53,791 nucleotides of DNA from Defluviitaleaceae bacterium (GTDB taxonomy: Bacteria > Bacillota > Clostridia > Lachnospirales > WRAX01): assembly GCA_009780415.1 (NCBI GenBank), contig WRAC01000014.1:1-53791 (forward strand), written 5' to 3'. Both the position numbers and the translations under genes were made by a program. The notes under the pieces were generated by a model. That model saw only the letters and a list, made by a program, of their open reading frames with translations, searched no databases and was not told the origin of the DNA. Position 1 is the first letter of the stretch; the number at the start of each line of letters is the position of its first letter. This document shows positions 24,623 to 32,791 of the stretch, one piece after another.

Positions 24623-26539
24623 CTATACCTCCGGGCTTGAAGAAATTCTACATCCTAAAGCATCAGCCTCTCTGTTGCATTCATCATTTGAAATTAAGGG
24701 ACTGACTCCCTGTTCGTCTCCCTCTATCTGACCCTTCATTACGATATCGAGGAATTTTTGCTCATTATTATAATTCAGCCTTATGCTTGCCTCAAAATTA
24801 CGCTCATTAAAAACCGCGCGCACATCCTTCGGCCATATGGGCCTAAGATTCTCAATAAATCCGCGCAGATTCTCCCTCATCCGTTCATAACCGCCAACCG
24901 CTATCTTAAACGCAAATAAAGCGTTCAAAACGACGGGCGGAATGTCGATATAAGCGGCCTTAATTGAATTTTCGCCCGCAATAAGCGCCCTGCTGCCCCA
25001 TTCCTTGCCGTCCCTTGTGCGCGTGTAAAAGGAATCGGAGGAGCAAACGCTTTCCTCCATCAGCGGGACAACCACCTTGCGCATGCATATCCCGGCGGCA
25101 TCCCGGTCAAGCCCCATATTCTGGAAAGCATGGGAAAGGACAACCCTGACGGGCTTTGACTTGAAGGTGTTTCTGCCTTTGCAATGCTGCATCAAAACCC
25201 CAAAGTGAGCCTTGACTTTCGCGTAATCCACGCCGCCCTCCCCCCGGCGAAGGGGGTCGACATCCTCAAAATGCATTTTAACAAGCTCAAGCTCGGGGTG
25301 CCCTTCCAAATCCTCTATATCGTTAAATTGAAAATAATCGTCAATCCTATCATAGCCGTTGAAGGGGCCTTGCCCTTCCTCAAGCTGGAACATACCTTGC
25401 ATTCTTTCCAGGATTCCTTCAATTTTCGCAACATCCTCAAACTTCAGCCCTTTGATGAAGTCGTTGAAATTAGCCCCGAAATGGGCTTTGGGCGGCATAA
25501 GCCCGTAAACCATCTTATTGTACAGCGCATCACTAAGGCCTTGTTCCCTTAGCATGTTAAAGAATTTAAAACCCAGGCAATGGTTCAGGATACAATTAAC
25601 GGCCCTTTGGTAGTTAACGCAAACGACATTCCTTTCCAAACCGTCGCCCAGCGCCATTTCAATAAATTCGGCCAGGTTTCCGTTCCGGGACAGCTCCACA
25701 TCGTCCCTCAGGCATTCCATAAAGTATTTCGCGCTGTCAAAATCAAAGCAGTCAAGGGCTACGAAGGGAACGAAGCTCACCATATAACCGTCGCTGTAGC
25801 TTACAAAACTATAGCCTACATGCTGGCTGAATGTAGGCCAAGGTGATGTTACCGCTTTATCAGACGCAACCAGCAAATATTTGTCCTCTAATATATTATC
25901 CGGCTTAAGCGCGTCCAGTAATTTAACTTCGTGTCTTTCCTTTATCCATGTGCCGCCGTTATGGATTTTCTCAATCAAACCCTCAATCTGTGCCATTTCC
26001 TCACTGGATACGGTATTAATCCTGCTGATTGGTGTTTCTATATAATAGACCAGCCCAATAGTCTGGATTGCGTGCACCTGGCGTAGGGAGAACTCCTCCA
26101 TTTCGGACGCGCACATGTCGACCATGCAGAACAAGCGTTCCGCTATCCCGTCCTCTATTTTACCGGACACATTCCGCGCGTACACATATACGGATATGGC
26201 GGCGCACTCAAATTTATCCCGAAGCGTCGCCAGCAGCACGGATAACTTGGCCGCCATGCGCACCGCGTCGTCCACAAGCAGCACCTTTTTGCCCCTGAAC
26301 AGCTCCTTCTCATACCGTCCAACCTTATTTATCACGCGGTCCGAATAAACATGCTTGCCGTCCAGATTGCAACCGCACAGGCGCCAAACCAGATACAGAA
26401 TATACGCCTTTCTCGACACCAAAATTATAACTTCATAATCGCTTTTCTTTATATTTTCGAAAAATCGGAATAATCTCTCGGTATGAACCTTGCCCATTGT
26501 TCTCTCAAACTTTTTGCGGGCCTCTTCATCTCTACTCAC
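24623..26539 (-). CDS. Phosphoribosyltransferase-like protein of unknown role, 638 aa
   Basis: The first about 150 residues follow the type I phosphoribosyltransferase fold. YEVIILVSRKAYILYLVWRL stands where the first core strand and helix occur. KKVLLVDDAVRMAAKLSVLL occupies the PRPP-loop position and keeps the VDD acidic pair, but the usual TGxT is replaced by RMAAK. PRPP binding may therefore be altered or lost. The remaining about 480 residues are not recognised; they contain helical blocks and a region around LVASDKAVTSPWPTFSQHVG. No signal or membrane helix is visible. The start is GTG with GGGAGGG nine bases upstream. It is the middle gene of a three-gene operon, and its stop abuts the ATG of the cysteine-rich gene. 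Such PRTase-like domains fused to large unknown regions are often found in conflict or regulatory systems; assignment here is inference. Confidence 0.68.
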   Translation of the reverse strand: MSRDEEARKKFERTMGKVHTERLFRFFENIKKSDYEVIILVSRKAYILYLVWRLCGCNLDGKHVYSDRVINKVGRYEKELFRGKKVLLVDDAVRMAAKLSVLLATLRDKFECAAISVYVYARNVSGKIEDGIAERLFCMVDMCASEMEEFSLRQVHAIQTIGLVYYIETPISRINTVSSEEMAQIEGLIEKIHNGGTWIKERHEVKLLDALKPDNILEDKYLLVASDKAVTSPWPTFSQHVGYSFVSYSDGYMVSFVPFVALDCFDFDSAKYFMECLRDDVELSRNGNLAEFIEMALGDGLERNVVCVNYQRAVNCILNHCLGFKFFNMLREQGLSDALYNKMVYGLMPPKAHFGANFNDFIKGLKFEDVAKIEGILERMQGMFQLEEGQGPFNGYDRIDDYFQFNDIEDLEGHPELELVKMHFEDVDPLRRGEGGVDYAKVKAHFGVLMQHCKGRNTFKSKPVRVVLSHAFQNMGLDRDAAGICMRKVVVPLMEESVCSSDSFYTRTRDGKEWGSRALIAGENSIKAAYIDIPPVVLNALFAFKIAVGGYERMRENLRGFIENLRPIWPKDVRAVFNERNFEASIRLNYNNEQKFLDIVMKGQIEGDEQGVSPLISNDECNREADALGCRISSSPEV

Positions 26540-26592
26540 TTAAAACTCCCTCCCCTGCTACATTATGCTTTCGCGTTACCCCCGGTTACTTA

Positions 26593-26648
26593 TCGGATTT
26601 ATCTTGTCGGATTTATCTTGTCGGATTTATCTTATCGGATTTATCAAA
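26593..26648. repeat. 14-bp tandem repeat, four units, inside the operon gap
   Basis: Unit TCGGATTTATCTTG at 26593-26606 and 26607-26620, TCGGATTTATCTTA at 26621-26634, and a partial fourth at 26635-26648. It lies in the 183-bp gap between the first and second genes of the PRTase-like operon. The rest of the gap shows nothing else. Confidence 0.85.
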
Positions 26649-26722
26649 TGTTTAATTCTATGCCCGTTGCCACGGGTTTAGAATTTGTGCCGGGAATACT
26701 TGTCCGCAAATCTTTGGACGCA

Positions 26723-27280
26723 TCAGCCGATGCGCCAATCAACATCCGCGAAAAACGGGTCAATACCGGCGGTCAACTCGCTCAGGCGTTCCTTGTGGCC
26801 AATGCCTAATTTTGTGGAAGGGGCGTTTTTCAACCGCATTGCCGCGCCGTCAAATATTTTCCACCGCAAAGAGCCCGTCCCGCCGTCATGCAGAACCAGC
26901 GCAAGCAGCTGCTTTGCCTCAGGCGCGGCAAGCTGGCGGTCATGCCGCAGCAAGGAAATATATTTCAGCGTGTTGACTATGTCAATCTGCACAACTTTTA
27001 TTTTCAGCCTGTCAATAGCCTTTGCCACCGCTTCGGAGCCCGTAACGGCCTTGGCCATCCGTTCGGCGATAATATTATTGTAAAGCTTCTCCGCGTCCGC
27101 TCCGGTTACCCCGGCCCCCGTAAAGTCCGCAAGCCTGCCCCATGCCGGGGACGATTTCAATTGCGAAATGATATCGGCCGGCGGCGTATTTAAGTTAAGC
27201 TTATCCTCAATAATATCCTGAAGCGCCAAAACCACATCCAGACCGTTGCTTTCCTTTCTCGACGCAAACGTCACGCTCAT
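26723..27280 (-). CDS. Unrecognised protein, first gene of the PRTase-like operon, 185 aa
   Basis: No family is recognised. The chain is helical with alternating Ala/Leu-rich and charged segments (NGLDVVLALQDIIEDKLNLN, KLYNNIIAERMAKAVTG, EAVAKAIDRLKIKVVQID) and a Trp in LRWKIFDGA. No membrane helix, signal or metal motif is visible. The start is set at ATG 27280 because GGAAGGGG stands upstream; the longer frame to 27313 begins inside that site. A strong sigma-A promoter at 27394-27422 leaves a leader of about 107 bases. A 183-bp gap with a tandem repeat separates it from the PRTase-like gene on the same strand, so operon membership is likely but not proven. Confidence 0.65.
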   Translation of the reverse strand: MSVTFASRKESNGLDVVLALQDIIEDKLNLNTPPADIISQLKSSPAWGRLADFTGAGVTGADAEKLYNNIIAERMAKAVTGSEAVAKAIDRLKIKVVQIDIVNTLKYISLLRHDRQLAAPEAKQLLALVLHDGGTGSLRWKIFDGAAMRLKNAPSTKLGIGHKERLSELTAGIDPFFADVDWRIG

Positions 27281-27393
27281 GTTGCCCCACCCCTTCCAAA
27301 ATAAACCGAACAATCCTAAAACAATCCAGAAAACATGTTTTTTTAAGTTTATCCAAATAATCCGAATTTTTTGGATTTTCCGAACTTTTTGTC

Positions 27394-27422
27394 ATTCTAG
27401 CACAAACACATCTTTTTGTCAA
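27394..27422 (-). promoter_or_regulatory. Strong sigma-A promoter of the PRTase-like operon
   Basis: On the minus strand a perfect TTGACA (27422-27417), 17-bp spacer and TAGAAT (27399-27394). The transcribed leader to 27280 is AT-rich and holds a 7-bp inverted repeat, ATCCAAA/TTTGGAT, that could fold. The bases 27281-27393 hold no gene. Confidence 0.8.
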
Positions 27423-27521
27423 CCTTTTATTTACATCTTTTGGAATTAATTTATCACACCAGGTATCGTCCACACCACCACTGCCTCCATCGCACCTCCA
27501 ACGTTAAAACCCGCGCCGTTA

Positions 27522-27758
27522 TCAGCTTTGCGGAGGTGTGGGCGTGGCGGAGGTAAACTCCTTATACCCAGAGATATCCACGTACCTTCTTGTGTTGACG
27601 TTGTAATCGGCGGCCAAGGCCAGGAGTTCGTTATAAAGCTCGGACACCAACCGTACCGAATCATCTTCGGGGATTTTGACTTCATAATCTATCGGTAATC
27701 TTATTTGATAATTTCGATTACCTGTGCTATAATTTTTTTGCTGTAAGTTGATTGTCAT
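27522..27758 (-). pseudogene. N-terminal fragment of an IS1182-type transposase
   Basis: The first about 40 residues (YQIRLPIDYEVKIPEDDSVR and the following LV) match the usual opening of IS1182-family transposases, which reads like YQLKLPLxxEYxIPxDDSVRLL. After that the frame continues for 35 residues of unrelated-looking sequence (YNVNTRRYVDISGYKEF) and stops. The full-length enzyme would be about 450-550 aa, so the rest has been lost or replaced. No good ribosome site is visible. Confidence 0.55.
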
Positions 27759-27774
27759 AACTCTATTTTACAGC

Positions 27775-27809
27775 AAAAACGAGCCTTTTTCTACTTAGGC
27801 TCGTTTTTT
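27775..27809 (-). terminator. Bidirectional terminator hairpin
   Basis: AAAAACGAGCC (27775-27785) pairs with GGCTCGTTTTT (27798-27808), giving a strong stem with A and T tracts on both sides. It would stop transcripts leaving the GH127 gene before they enter the IS remnant. Confidence 0.85.
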
Positions 27810-27838
27810 GTTCGGGGAGTTTTGCAACAGCCCCGTTT

Positions 27839-29770
27839 TTACCGTTCCCTGACCCAAACAATCATTTCCCCTAAATCCCCGCCGTTGCCCCACAGATGGT
27901 AGGGTACAAAGACAAGCTCACGGGCGGCGCGTTTCTTGGGTATGTGGGTATAAACACTGTCGTCCGCGCTTTCCTCGGCAAACCCGCCCGCCGTCAGCAC
28001 CACGCAGTCCATACCGCCGACTGAGCCGGGTTTCTCCCGTATTTCCGCCGAAGCGTCGAGGCTCAGCGAGTGCAGGTTCGGTATGTTGTCGCGCTCCTCA
28101 AGGCAGTAGACCAGCGGCCCGCGCCGTATGCAGGCCTTGCCCGCCGCCGCCCGGAGCCCGGGGTTTGCGTAGACAACGCGCGGGCGCATATCAAAGCTTA
28201 ATTCCAATACGTCGCCCTTAACGAATTTATGTGTGATATAGGCATATCCCTTCCTAACGCTGACATCCGCGTTTTTCCCGTTCAGTTTGAAGGACGCGTC
28301 CCCGCACCAGCCGGGTACGCGGAACGCCAGCGTCGCGTTGTCCGTAACGTCCGACCCGGCGGTAAGCATGACAGCGCCGTCAAGCGGGTATCCCGTCCGC
28401 ACGCCGAACGCGAACGGGCCGCCCTTCAAATCGGCGGTTACGTCCGAGGCCGCGTACAGGTGGACGTAAACCGTATCGCCGTCAACCGAATACAGATACT
28501 TTCCAATGGACGCCAGCAAGCGGGATATGTTCGGCGGGCAGCAGGCGCACGCGTTCCACTTTTGCCGCCTGGACTTGGCATGCGTGCGCGCGGGGTTGCG
28601 TTCGTTCGCCTCCGGCACGGTTTCCATGGGGTTTACGTAGAAATAGCTTTGCCCGTCCGTCGAAACGCCCGCCAGCACCGTGTTGTACAGCGCGTTCTCC
28701 ATTAAGTCGGCGCAGGCCGCGTCAACCTCCGTTTTCAGCATGGCATGCATGAAGAATACCAGCCCGATTGACGCGCAGGTTTCCGAATAATTGGTTTCGT
28801 TGGGCAAATCGTATGCGAAGGTAAATGCCTCGCCGTGGTTGGTTGAACCGATCCCGCCCGTAACGTACGTCTGGCGGCGGAGATCTTCAAATAATACGCG
28901 GCAGGCGTCCAGCAGGCTTTCGTCGCCGGAAAGGCGCCCAATCTCCGCCATCGCCGCGTACATGTACATGGCCCGCACCGCGTGCCCCACCACTTTGTCC
29001 TGCTCCCGCACGGGCAAATGCGCCTGGTTGTAGGTATAGTCCGCCGGGAGTTTTTCGCTGCGCTGCGTCCACTCGGACAAACCGCCGCGTTTTTCCCATT
29101 CCTGCGTAAAGAAGTGCGGTTCCCTGCCGCGCTCGTCCAGAAAGTACTTTCCAAGCCTCAATAATTTCCCGTCATTTGTAACTTCATAAAGCCTCGCCAG
29201 CGCCAGCTCGATTTCCTGATGCCCGGGATAGCCCCTCAGCTTGCCCTCCCCGCTTCCGAAACGGCTGTCTATCAAATCGATAAACCGCAGGACGATGTCA
29301 AGCAGCTCACGCTTCCCGGTTGCCTGCGTATACGCGGCGGCGGCTTCGGCCAGATGGCCCAGGCAGTACAGCTCATGCGCCTCGTACAGGTTCGTCAGCT
29401 TGCGTTCCGGCGCGGTAAGCTGGATATATGTATTAAAATAGCCGTCCGGCTGCTGCGCGGATTTTATCGTTTGTATAACCCCGTCGGCTATGGCCTCAAA
29501 TTCGGCGGCGTCGCCGTTCTGCACGCAATACGCCAAAGCCTCCAGCCATTTGGCGACGTCGCTGTCCTGGAAAAGGAACCCGTAAAACTCCCCTTCCCTC
29601 TGCCCGGCGGCGATCCTTATGTTGTCGATGCAATGGCTCTTTACCGCGCCCTCAACCCTGTCGTTCATCGCCTCCCACTGATATGGGATCATAACGTCCC
29701 TGACCAGGCGGTAATACGGGCTGAGGTAACCTTCGGCCAGGCGCACGTTTTTAAGCGGCACTTGCTTCAT
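27839..29770 (-). CDS. Beta-L-arabinofuranosidase, glycoside hydrolase family 127
   Basis: The protein (643 aa; the Bifidobacterium type enzyme HypBA1 is about 658) belongs to GH127, which removes terminal beta-L-arabinofuranose. Visible active-site parts are ETC in NYSETCAS (the Glu and Cys zinc ligands) and CACCPPN, holding the Cys pair whose second member is the nucleophile. Other family blocks are VGHAVRAMYMY, TYVTGGIGSTNHGEAF and QQPDGYFNTY. No signal peptide is visible, so it acts in the cytoplasm on imported oligosaccharides. GGAAGGAG precedes the ATG. It follows the GH43-like gene by 20 bp on the same strand. Confidence 0.92.
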   Translation of the reverse strand: MKQVPLKNVRLAEGYLSPYYRLVRDVMIPYQWEAMNDRVEGAVKSHCIDNIRIAAGQREGEFYGFLFQDSDVAKWLEALAYCVQNGDAAEFEAIADGVIQTIKSAQQPDGYFNTYIQLTAPERKLTNLYEAHELYCLGHLAEAAAAYTQATGKRELLDIVLRFIDLIDSRFGSGEGKLRGYPGHQEIELALARLYEVTNDGKLLRLGKYFLDERGREPHFFTQEWEKRGGLSEWTQRSEKLPADYTYNQAHLPVREQDKVVGHAVRAMYMYAAMAEIGRLSGDESLLDACRVLFEDLRRQTYVTGGIGSTNHGEAFTFAYDLPNETNYSETCASIGLVFFMHAMLKTEVDAACADLMENALYNTVLAGVSTDGQSYFYVNPMETVPEANERNPARTHAKSRRQKWNACACCPPNISRLLASIGKYLYSVDGDTVYVHLYAASDVTADLKGGPFAFGVRTGYPLDGAVMLTAGSDVTDNATLAFRVPGWCGDASFKLNGKNADVSVRKGYAYITHKFVKGDVLELSFDMRPRVVYANPGLRAAAGKACIRRGPLVYCLEERDNIPNLHSLSLDASAEIREKPGSVGGMDCVVLTAGGFAEESADDSVYTHIPKKRAARELVFVPYHLWGNGGDLGEMIVWVRER

Positions 29771-29790
29771 ATAGTACTCTCCTTCCGGTA

Positions 29791-30744
29791 TCAGTATTTC
29801 CCGTAATCGTCAATATCGAAACCGAACGATTTTATCCGCGTATATTCCTCCTCGGATATAGCCAGTATTGTACCATGTTTAAAGCCGTATGGGAAGGAAA
29901 ATTCGCTGTCGGAGCGTTTAAAGTCCGCTTTTTCCAAGCTCCCGGCCACAAACGGCACATACCCCTGCCCCGCGCCCTTTACCCCGTAATAGTCCAGGAA
30001 CAGGCACCAGCCGTCATTTGTCCGCGCCGCTGTGGGCGCCTCATAATTGCCCGCCTCAATTCTTTCCATGCCCTCGTCAAAGGCTCGCACCCTCTCAAAC
30101 GGGCCTGTGGCGGCGGCGGATTTAAGCATGATAATCCGCGCGGGGTTCCCCTCGCTTTTTACGAACAGGTAATAGTGTCCGTTCTCCTCGTACATGGCGG
30201 AGTCGATTATGCCGCTGTCCTCTTTTTGGTATAAAACCTCCGGTTCGGAGTATTCCGCAAAATCCCTCGTTTTGCTGTAATAAATCCTTTTCCTTTCATA
30301 ATTGTCGCTTACGTGGGACGACGACCAATGCAATATGTATTCCCCATTGCCGCCGTATATTACATCCGGCGCCCACACGCAGCCCATGCCGTCCGTACCC
30401 ACCCTGACAAGCCTCTGTTCGCCCCAGTTTACCAAATCCGGCGATTCCCATATGGAAAGGCATTTGCTGCCGTTTCGCGAAATATTCCGCCAAGAGCTTT
30501 GGTATTGGTTCCGCATGCCGTAAGCCAGGCTTAAATCCGTAGCCAGTATATAAAACATGCCGTTGTTTTTATTCCGCACAACAGTGTGGTCACGGACGCC
30601 CTTATCGCCGTAATAAGCCCAGAGCACGGGCCGCCCGCCGTTTACTTCCTCCCAATGAAAACCGTCCCTGCTCAGACCAAAGTAAACCTGCTCTCCCGCC
30701 GGTATGGTTTTTTCCCTGAAATGCACGAATAAATAGCATTGCAT
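29791..30744 (-). CDS. GH43-like arabinosidase/xylosidase, 317 aa
   Basis: The sequence has the features of a five-bladed beta-propeller glycosidase: YFGLSRDGFHWEEVN, GVRDHTVVRNKN, SIWESPDLVNWGEQRLV, CVWAPDVIYGGNGEYILHW, GIIDSAMYEENGHYYLFVKS and EAPTAARTNDGWCLFLDYY. The WAPDV and EAPT elements hold acidic catalytic residues of the GH43 type. The substrate is probably an arabinose-containing oligosaccharide, given the GH127 gene 20 bp downstream and the GH51-like remnant upstream. No signal peptide is seen. The ATG at 30744 has GGAGG at a seven-base spacing; an earlier ATG at 30750 is only one base from it. Confidence 0.82.
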   Translation of the reverse strand: MQCYLFVHFREKTIPAGEQVYFGLSRDGFHWEEVNGGRPVLWAYYGDKGVRDHTVVRNKNNGMFYILATDLSLAYGMRNQYQSSWRNISRNGSKCLSIWESPDLVNWGEQRLVRVGTDGMGCVWAPDVIYGGNGEYILHWSSSHVSDNYERKRIYYSKTRDFAEYSEPEVLYQKEDSGIIDSAMYEENGHYYLFVKSEGNPARIIMLKSAAATGPFERVRAFDEGMERIEAGNYEAPTAARTNDGWCLFLDYYGVKGAGQGYVPFVAGSLEKADFKRSDSEFSFPYGFKHGTILAISEEEYTRIKSFGFDIDDYGKY

Positions 30745-30761
30745 AGCCATTCCTCCATAAT

Positions 30762-30903
30762 CTATCCATGAATGCGGCAAACGCGGAATGATTCCCCGGG
30801 AAGGTCAAGCTCAAGCCTGCCCCCCGTATGGATACCTCAAATTCCTTTGGCGTAACCAGCCGGGGCTCAACAAAGGAGTTAACTGCATCCGGCAAAAACT
30901 CCC
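30762..30903 (-). pseudogene. C-terminal remnant of a GH51-like alpha-L-arabinofuranosidase
   Basis: About 47 codons resemble the end of GH51 arabinofuranosidases. One frame reads LPDAVNSFVEPRLVTPKEFE and the next reads RLELDLPGESFRVCRIHG before a TAG stop at 30764. The two halves are joined only if a one-base change in the C6/G6 run at 30820-30825 is allowed, so a frameshift is visible even in this piece. The rest of the gene (about 450 codons) is gone. It sits directly upstream of the GH43-like gene, which suggests a former three-glycosidase arabinan operon. Confidence 0.55.
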
Positions 30904-30938
30904 TTAGGAATCATAAATGGCAAAGCCTAGTCGGTTTT

Positions 30939-30962
30939 GTCGGAATACAGCACATCACCCAG
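30939..30962 (-). pseudogene. 24-bp crumb of a third stalk-domain protein gene
   Basis: This stretch translates as LGDVLYSD on the minus strand and matches the start region of the two stalk-domain genes at 31030-34462, with one base different from the first. It shows that a further paralogue once stood here. The rest of 30904-30980 holds nothing recognisable. Confidence 0.5.
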
Positions 30963-30980
30963 ATAAGAATCCCGTGACGC

Positions 30981-31021
30981 ATACAGTCGTTACGGTTGAA
31001 AACAAGCCGCAACGACTGTAT
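30981..31021. terminator. Hairpin after the first stalk-domain gene
   Basis: Arms of 15 bp with one mismatch (ATACAGTCGTT at 30981-30991 with AACGACTGTAT at 31011-31021, plus ACGG/CCGC inside) enclose an 11-base loop. It lies nine bases after the gene's stop on the minus strand. There is no clear U-tract, so termination is likely but inefficient or factor-dependent. Confidence 0.5.
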
Positions 31022-31029
31022 ATTCTACC

Positions 31030-32739
31030 TTATTGCCTGTTATAAGCTCCGATATTCTCTGCCTTTAATTCGATAACCTGCCAATCAGAAGCCGCGTTTG
31101 TCCGGTTTTCCGCATACTGGATATGGATATGATATCCGGGGTGGATGTCAAAATCGGGTGTGATATGGGCTAAAGGCTTGGTATCAGCCGAAACACTCCA
31201 GCCCGCGTGGTCAGACCAGCCTCTATGTGTCCCGAAATTACCGCTGAATTCACTATGCAGCTTATTTCCGTATTGGTCGGTAAAGTAAATTGTGTAAGGT
31301 AATCCAACCTCTAAACCATAAACAATGACGACATTTGTCACGGCAGACCCGGCTTCCCCGATAGTTGTGTCAAGGTACGCGTTAGGAATGGCGTGTTTAC
31401 CTGTTATCGTATAATCAAACGTGAGGGGCGCGCTGTAGACGGTCTCTCCGTAGTATTCAACCCGGGCTGTATATGTGCCGTTAGGGAATGGTAAACCGGT
31501 ATAAAAACGGATTCCGTGACCGTTACCGTACAAATCCTCTAATGCTATCATGCTGCTGCCGTCCCTGCCGGTGAACTCCCATTCGCTGCCTTTATCATCA
31601 GTCATAAATAATCTGCCCCTGCCGCCGAACGGTGCGGTTACGGAATCGGCTGCCACGGTTATATCTCTGTTTTGCGGACTCCATAATACCAAATTTTTAA
31701 TCATAGAACTGTCGAACGCAGGCGCAACCTTTAGCGGCGGCGTTAAATTCTCCATGTTCGCGGCAATAGGTTCTTTGGGGTTAAATATATGCGTTTCGGT
31801 GTTTTTATCGTAAAAATATTCGATTCCCAACGCCTGCGCGAAAAATTCGGCGCGAACATAAATCGGGTGATGGGCCGCTCCAAGATGATTGGCGCTCCAC
31901 GGCCTTTCCGGAACCCCATTAACACTCATCTGATAAGGAATATCGTTCACCCAATAAACAAATTGAGTGTCGAATCCCCTTTCAAAATCTACCGTCATTC
32001 CGGGTATTGAAAGGTTTATGTATGTCTGCATACCCATAGTATGATTGTACCCGCCATTCATTCCCATCGCTTTCCCCATAGAGTAAACCGGCACAAAAAC
32101 GCCGTCACCGCCTTGAGCGTCTATCTTTGTATCCAATGTTACGTCGCTGCCGTTTACTTTAATCCGGTTTTCATATAATTTAAATTCAACGGTATTTAAC
32201 GCCGGATTATATGCCGCCGCAGCCGTTGCAACAGGTTCGGGCGCTGTGACAACCTCAGACGCGGCAATGGTCAGCCTAAGTGACCGCTCTGCCCCATCCC
32301 AAATTATATCACCGTACTTTGCCAACAGCTCAAAATCAATCAGTGTTTGCCCGTCTATTGCGAAGCTGTCAACAAGCTCGCCCGATAAATACGTCTTTAT
32401 TGCCGTGTAAACATAATGGCATTTGAACGTGCCTGCCGGCGCGGTGTTTGCTTCAACCGGCAAAGGGTCTATGCCGCCGCCGGTATATTCAATGCTCAGC
32501 GTGAAATCATCGCCGTTCCAAACCACATCAAAACCGTAATTGCGTAAATCCTCCGCAACCACCATCGTTCTGCCGTCAGTGATTGATGCTGGTATGGCGT
32601 GATCGTTGATGTAGGTTACGATGTCGGAATACAGCACATCGCCCAGCGCGTCGCCGGGGTTATTTGCCGCGGCAAAAGCCGTATATGCCGAAATTGTTAA
32701 AATTGCCGCTAAAAGCATCGCGGTCAACTTCCTTTTCAC
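31030..32739 (-). CDS. Secreted stalk-domain (copper amine oxidase N-terminal-like) protein, 569 aa
   Basis: A Sec signal peptide (basic start, hydrophobic LTAMLLAAILTISAYTAF, cleavage near AFAAA) begins the protein. Two repeats of the copper-amine-oxidase N-terminal-like fold follow: one around IPASITDGRTMVVAEDL through VVWNGDDFTLSIEYTGG, and one around FAIDGQTLIDFELLAKYGDI through LRLTIAA. A third, less clear copy is around ALGIEYFYDKNTETHIF. The C-terminal half, from LVLWSPQNRDITVAADS, looks like beta-sandwich domains. No catalytic residues of amine oxidase are expected in such stalk-only proteins; they probably bind cell wall or substrate. The start is GTG with GGAGGG upstream. The upstream gene is a close paralogue, with 52 bp between them. 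Confidence 0.8.
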   Translation of the reverse strand: MKRKLTAMLLAAILTISAYTAFAAANNPGDALGDVLYSDIVTYINDHAIPASITDGRTMVVAEDLRNYGFDVVWNGDDFTLSIEYTGGGIDPLPVEANTAPAGTFKCHYVYTAIKTYLSGELVDSFAIDGQTLIDFELLAKYGDIIWDGAERSLRLTIAASEVVTAPEPVATAAAAYNPALNTVEFKLYENRIKVNGSDVTLDTKIDAQGGDGVFVPVYSMGKAMGMNGGYNHTMGMQTYINLSIPGMTVDFERGFDTQFVYWVNDIPYQMSVNGVPERPWSANHLGAAHHPIYVRAEFFAQALGIEYFYDKNTETHIFNPKEPIAANMENLTPPLKVAPAFDSSMIKNLVLWSPQNRDITVAADSVTAPFGGRGRLFMTDDKGSEWEFTGRDGSSMIALEDLYGNGHGIRFYTGLPFPNGTYTARVEYYGETVYSAPLTFDYTITGKHAIPNAYLDTTIGEAGSAVTNVVIVYGLEVGLPYTIYFTDQYGNKLHSEFSGNFGTHRGWSDHAGWSVSADTKPLAHITPDFDIHPGYHIHIQYAENRTNAASDWQVIELKAENIGAYNRQ

Positions 32740-32791
32740 AATCGAACCCTCCTATGCTTGTTTAAATTGCTGCACATTGTTTTATTTAACC

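Larger units (their letters stand above)
27522..27836 (-). mobile_element. Remnant of an IS1182-like insertion sequence
   Basis: The transposase start at 27758 is preceded on its own strand by a terminator-like hairpin (27775-27809) and then by GGGGCTGTTGCAAAAC at 27834-27819. That string resembles the terminal inverted repeat of IS1182-type elements and lies five bases from the GH127 stop codon. Only this end is visible; the other end and most of the gene are missing. The 241 bases between 27281 and 27521 hold only the operon promoter. Confidence 0.5.

Noticed and set aside
24623-26539. Calling the 638-aa protein ComF or a nucleotide-salvage phosphoribosyltransferase
   Set aside because: The PRPP loop lacks TGxT and the protein carries about 480 extra unknown residues; the real ComF is at 50587-51300.
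26593-26648. Reading the 14-bp repeats as a CRISPR array
   Set aside because: Units are contiguous without spacers and far too short.
28229-28705. Long open frames antisense to the GH127 gene
   Set aside because: Caused by the GC-rich codon use of the real gene; no ribosome site and no recognisable protein.
29219-29806. A 195-aa plus-strand frame antisense to GH127
   Set aside because: Same reason; composition is that of a shadow frame and the other strand has full GH127 motifs.
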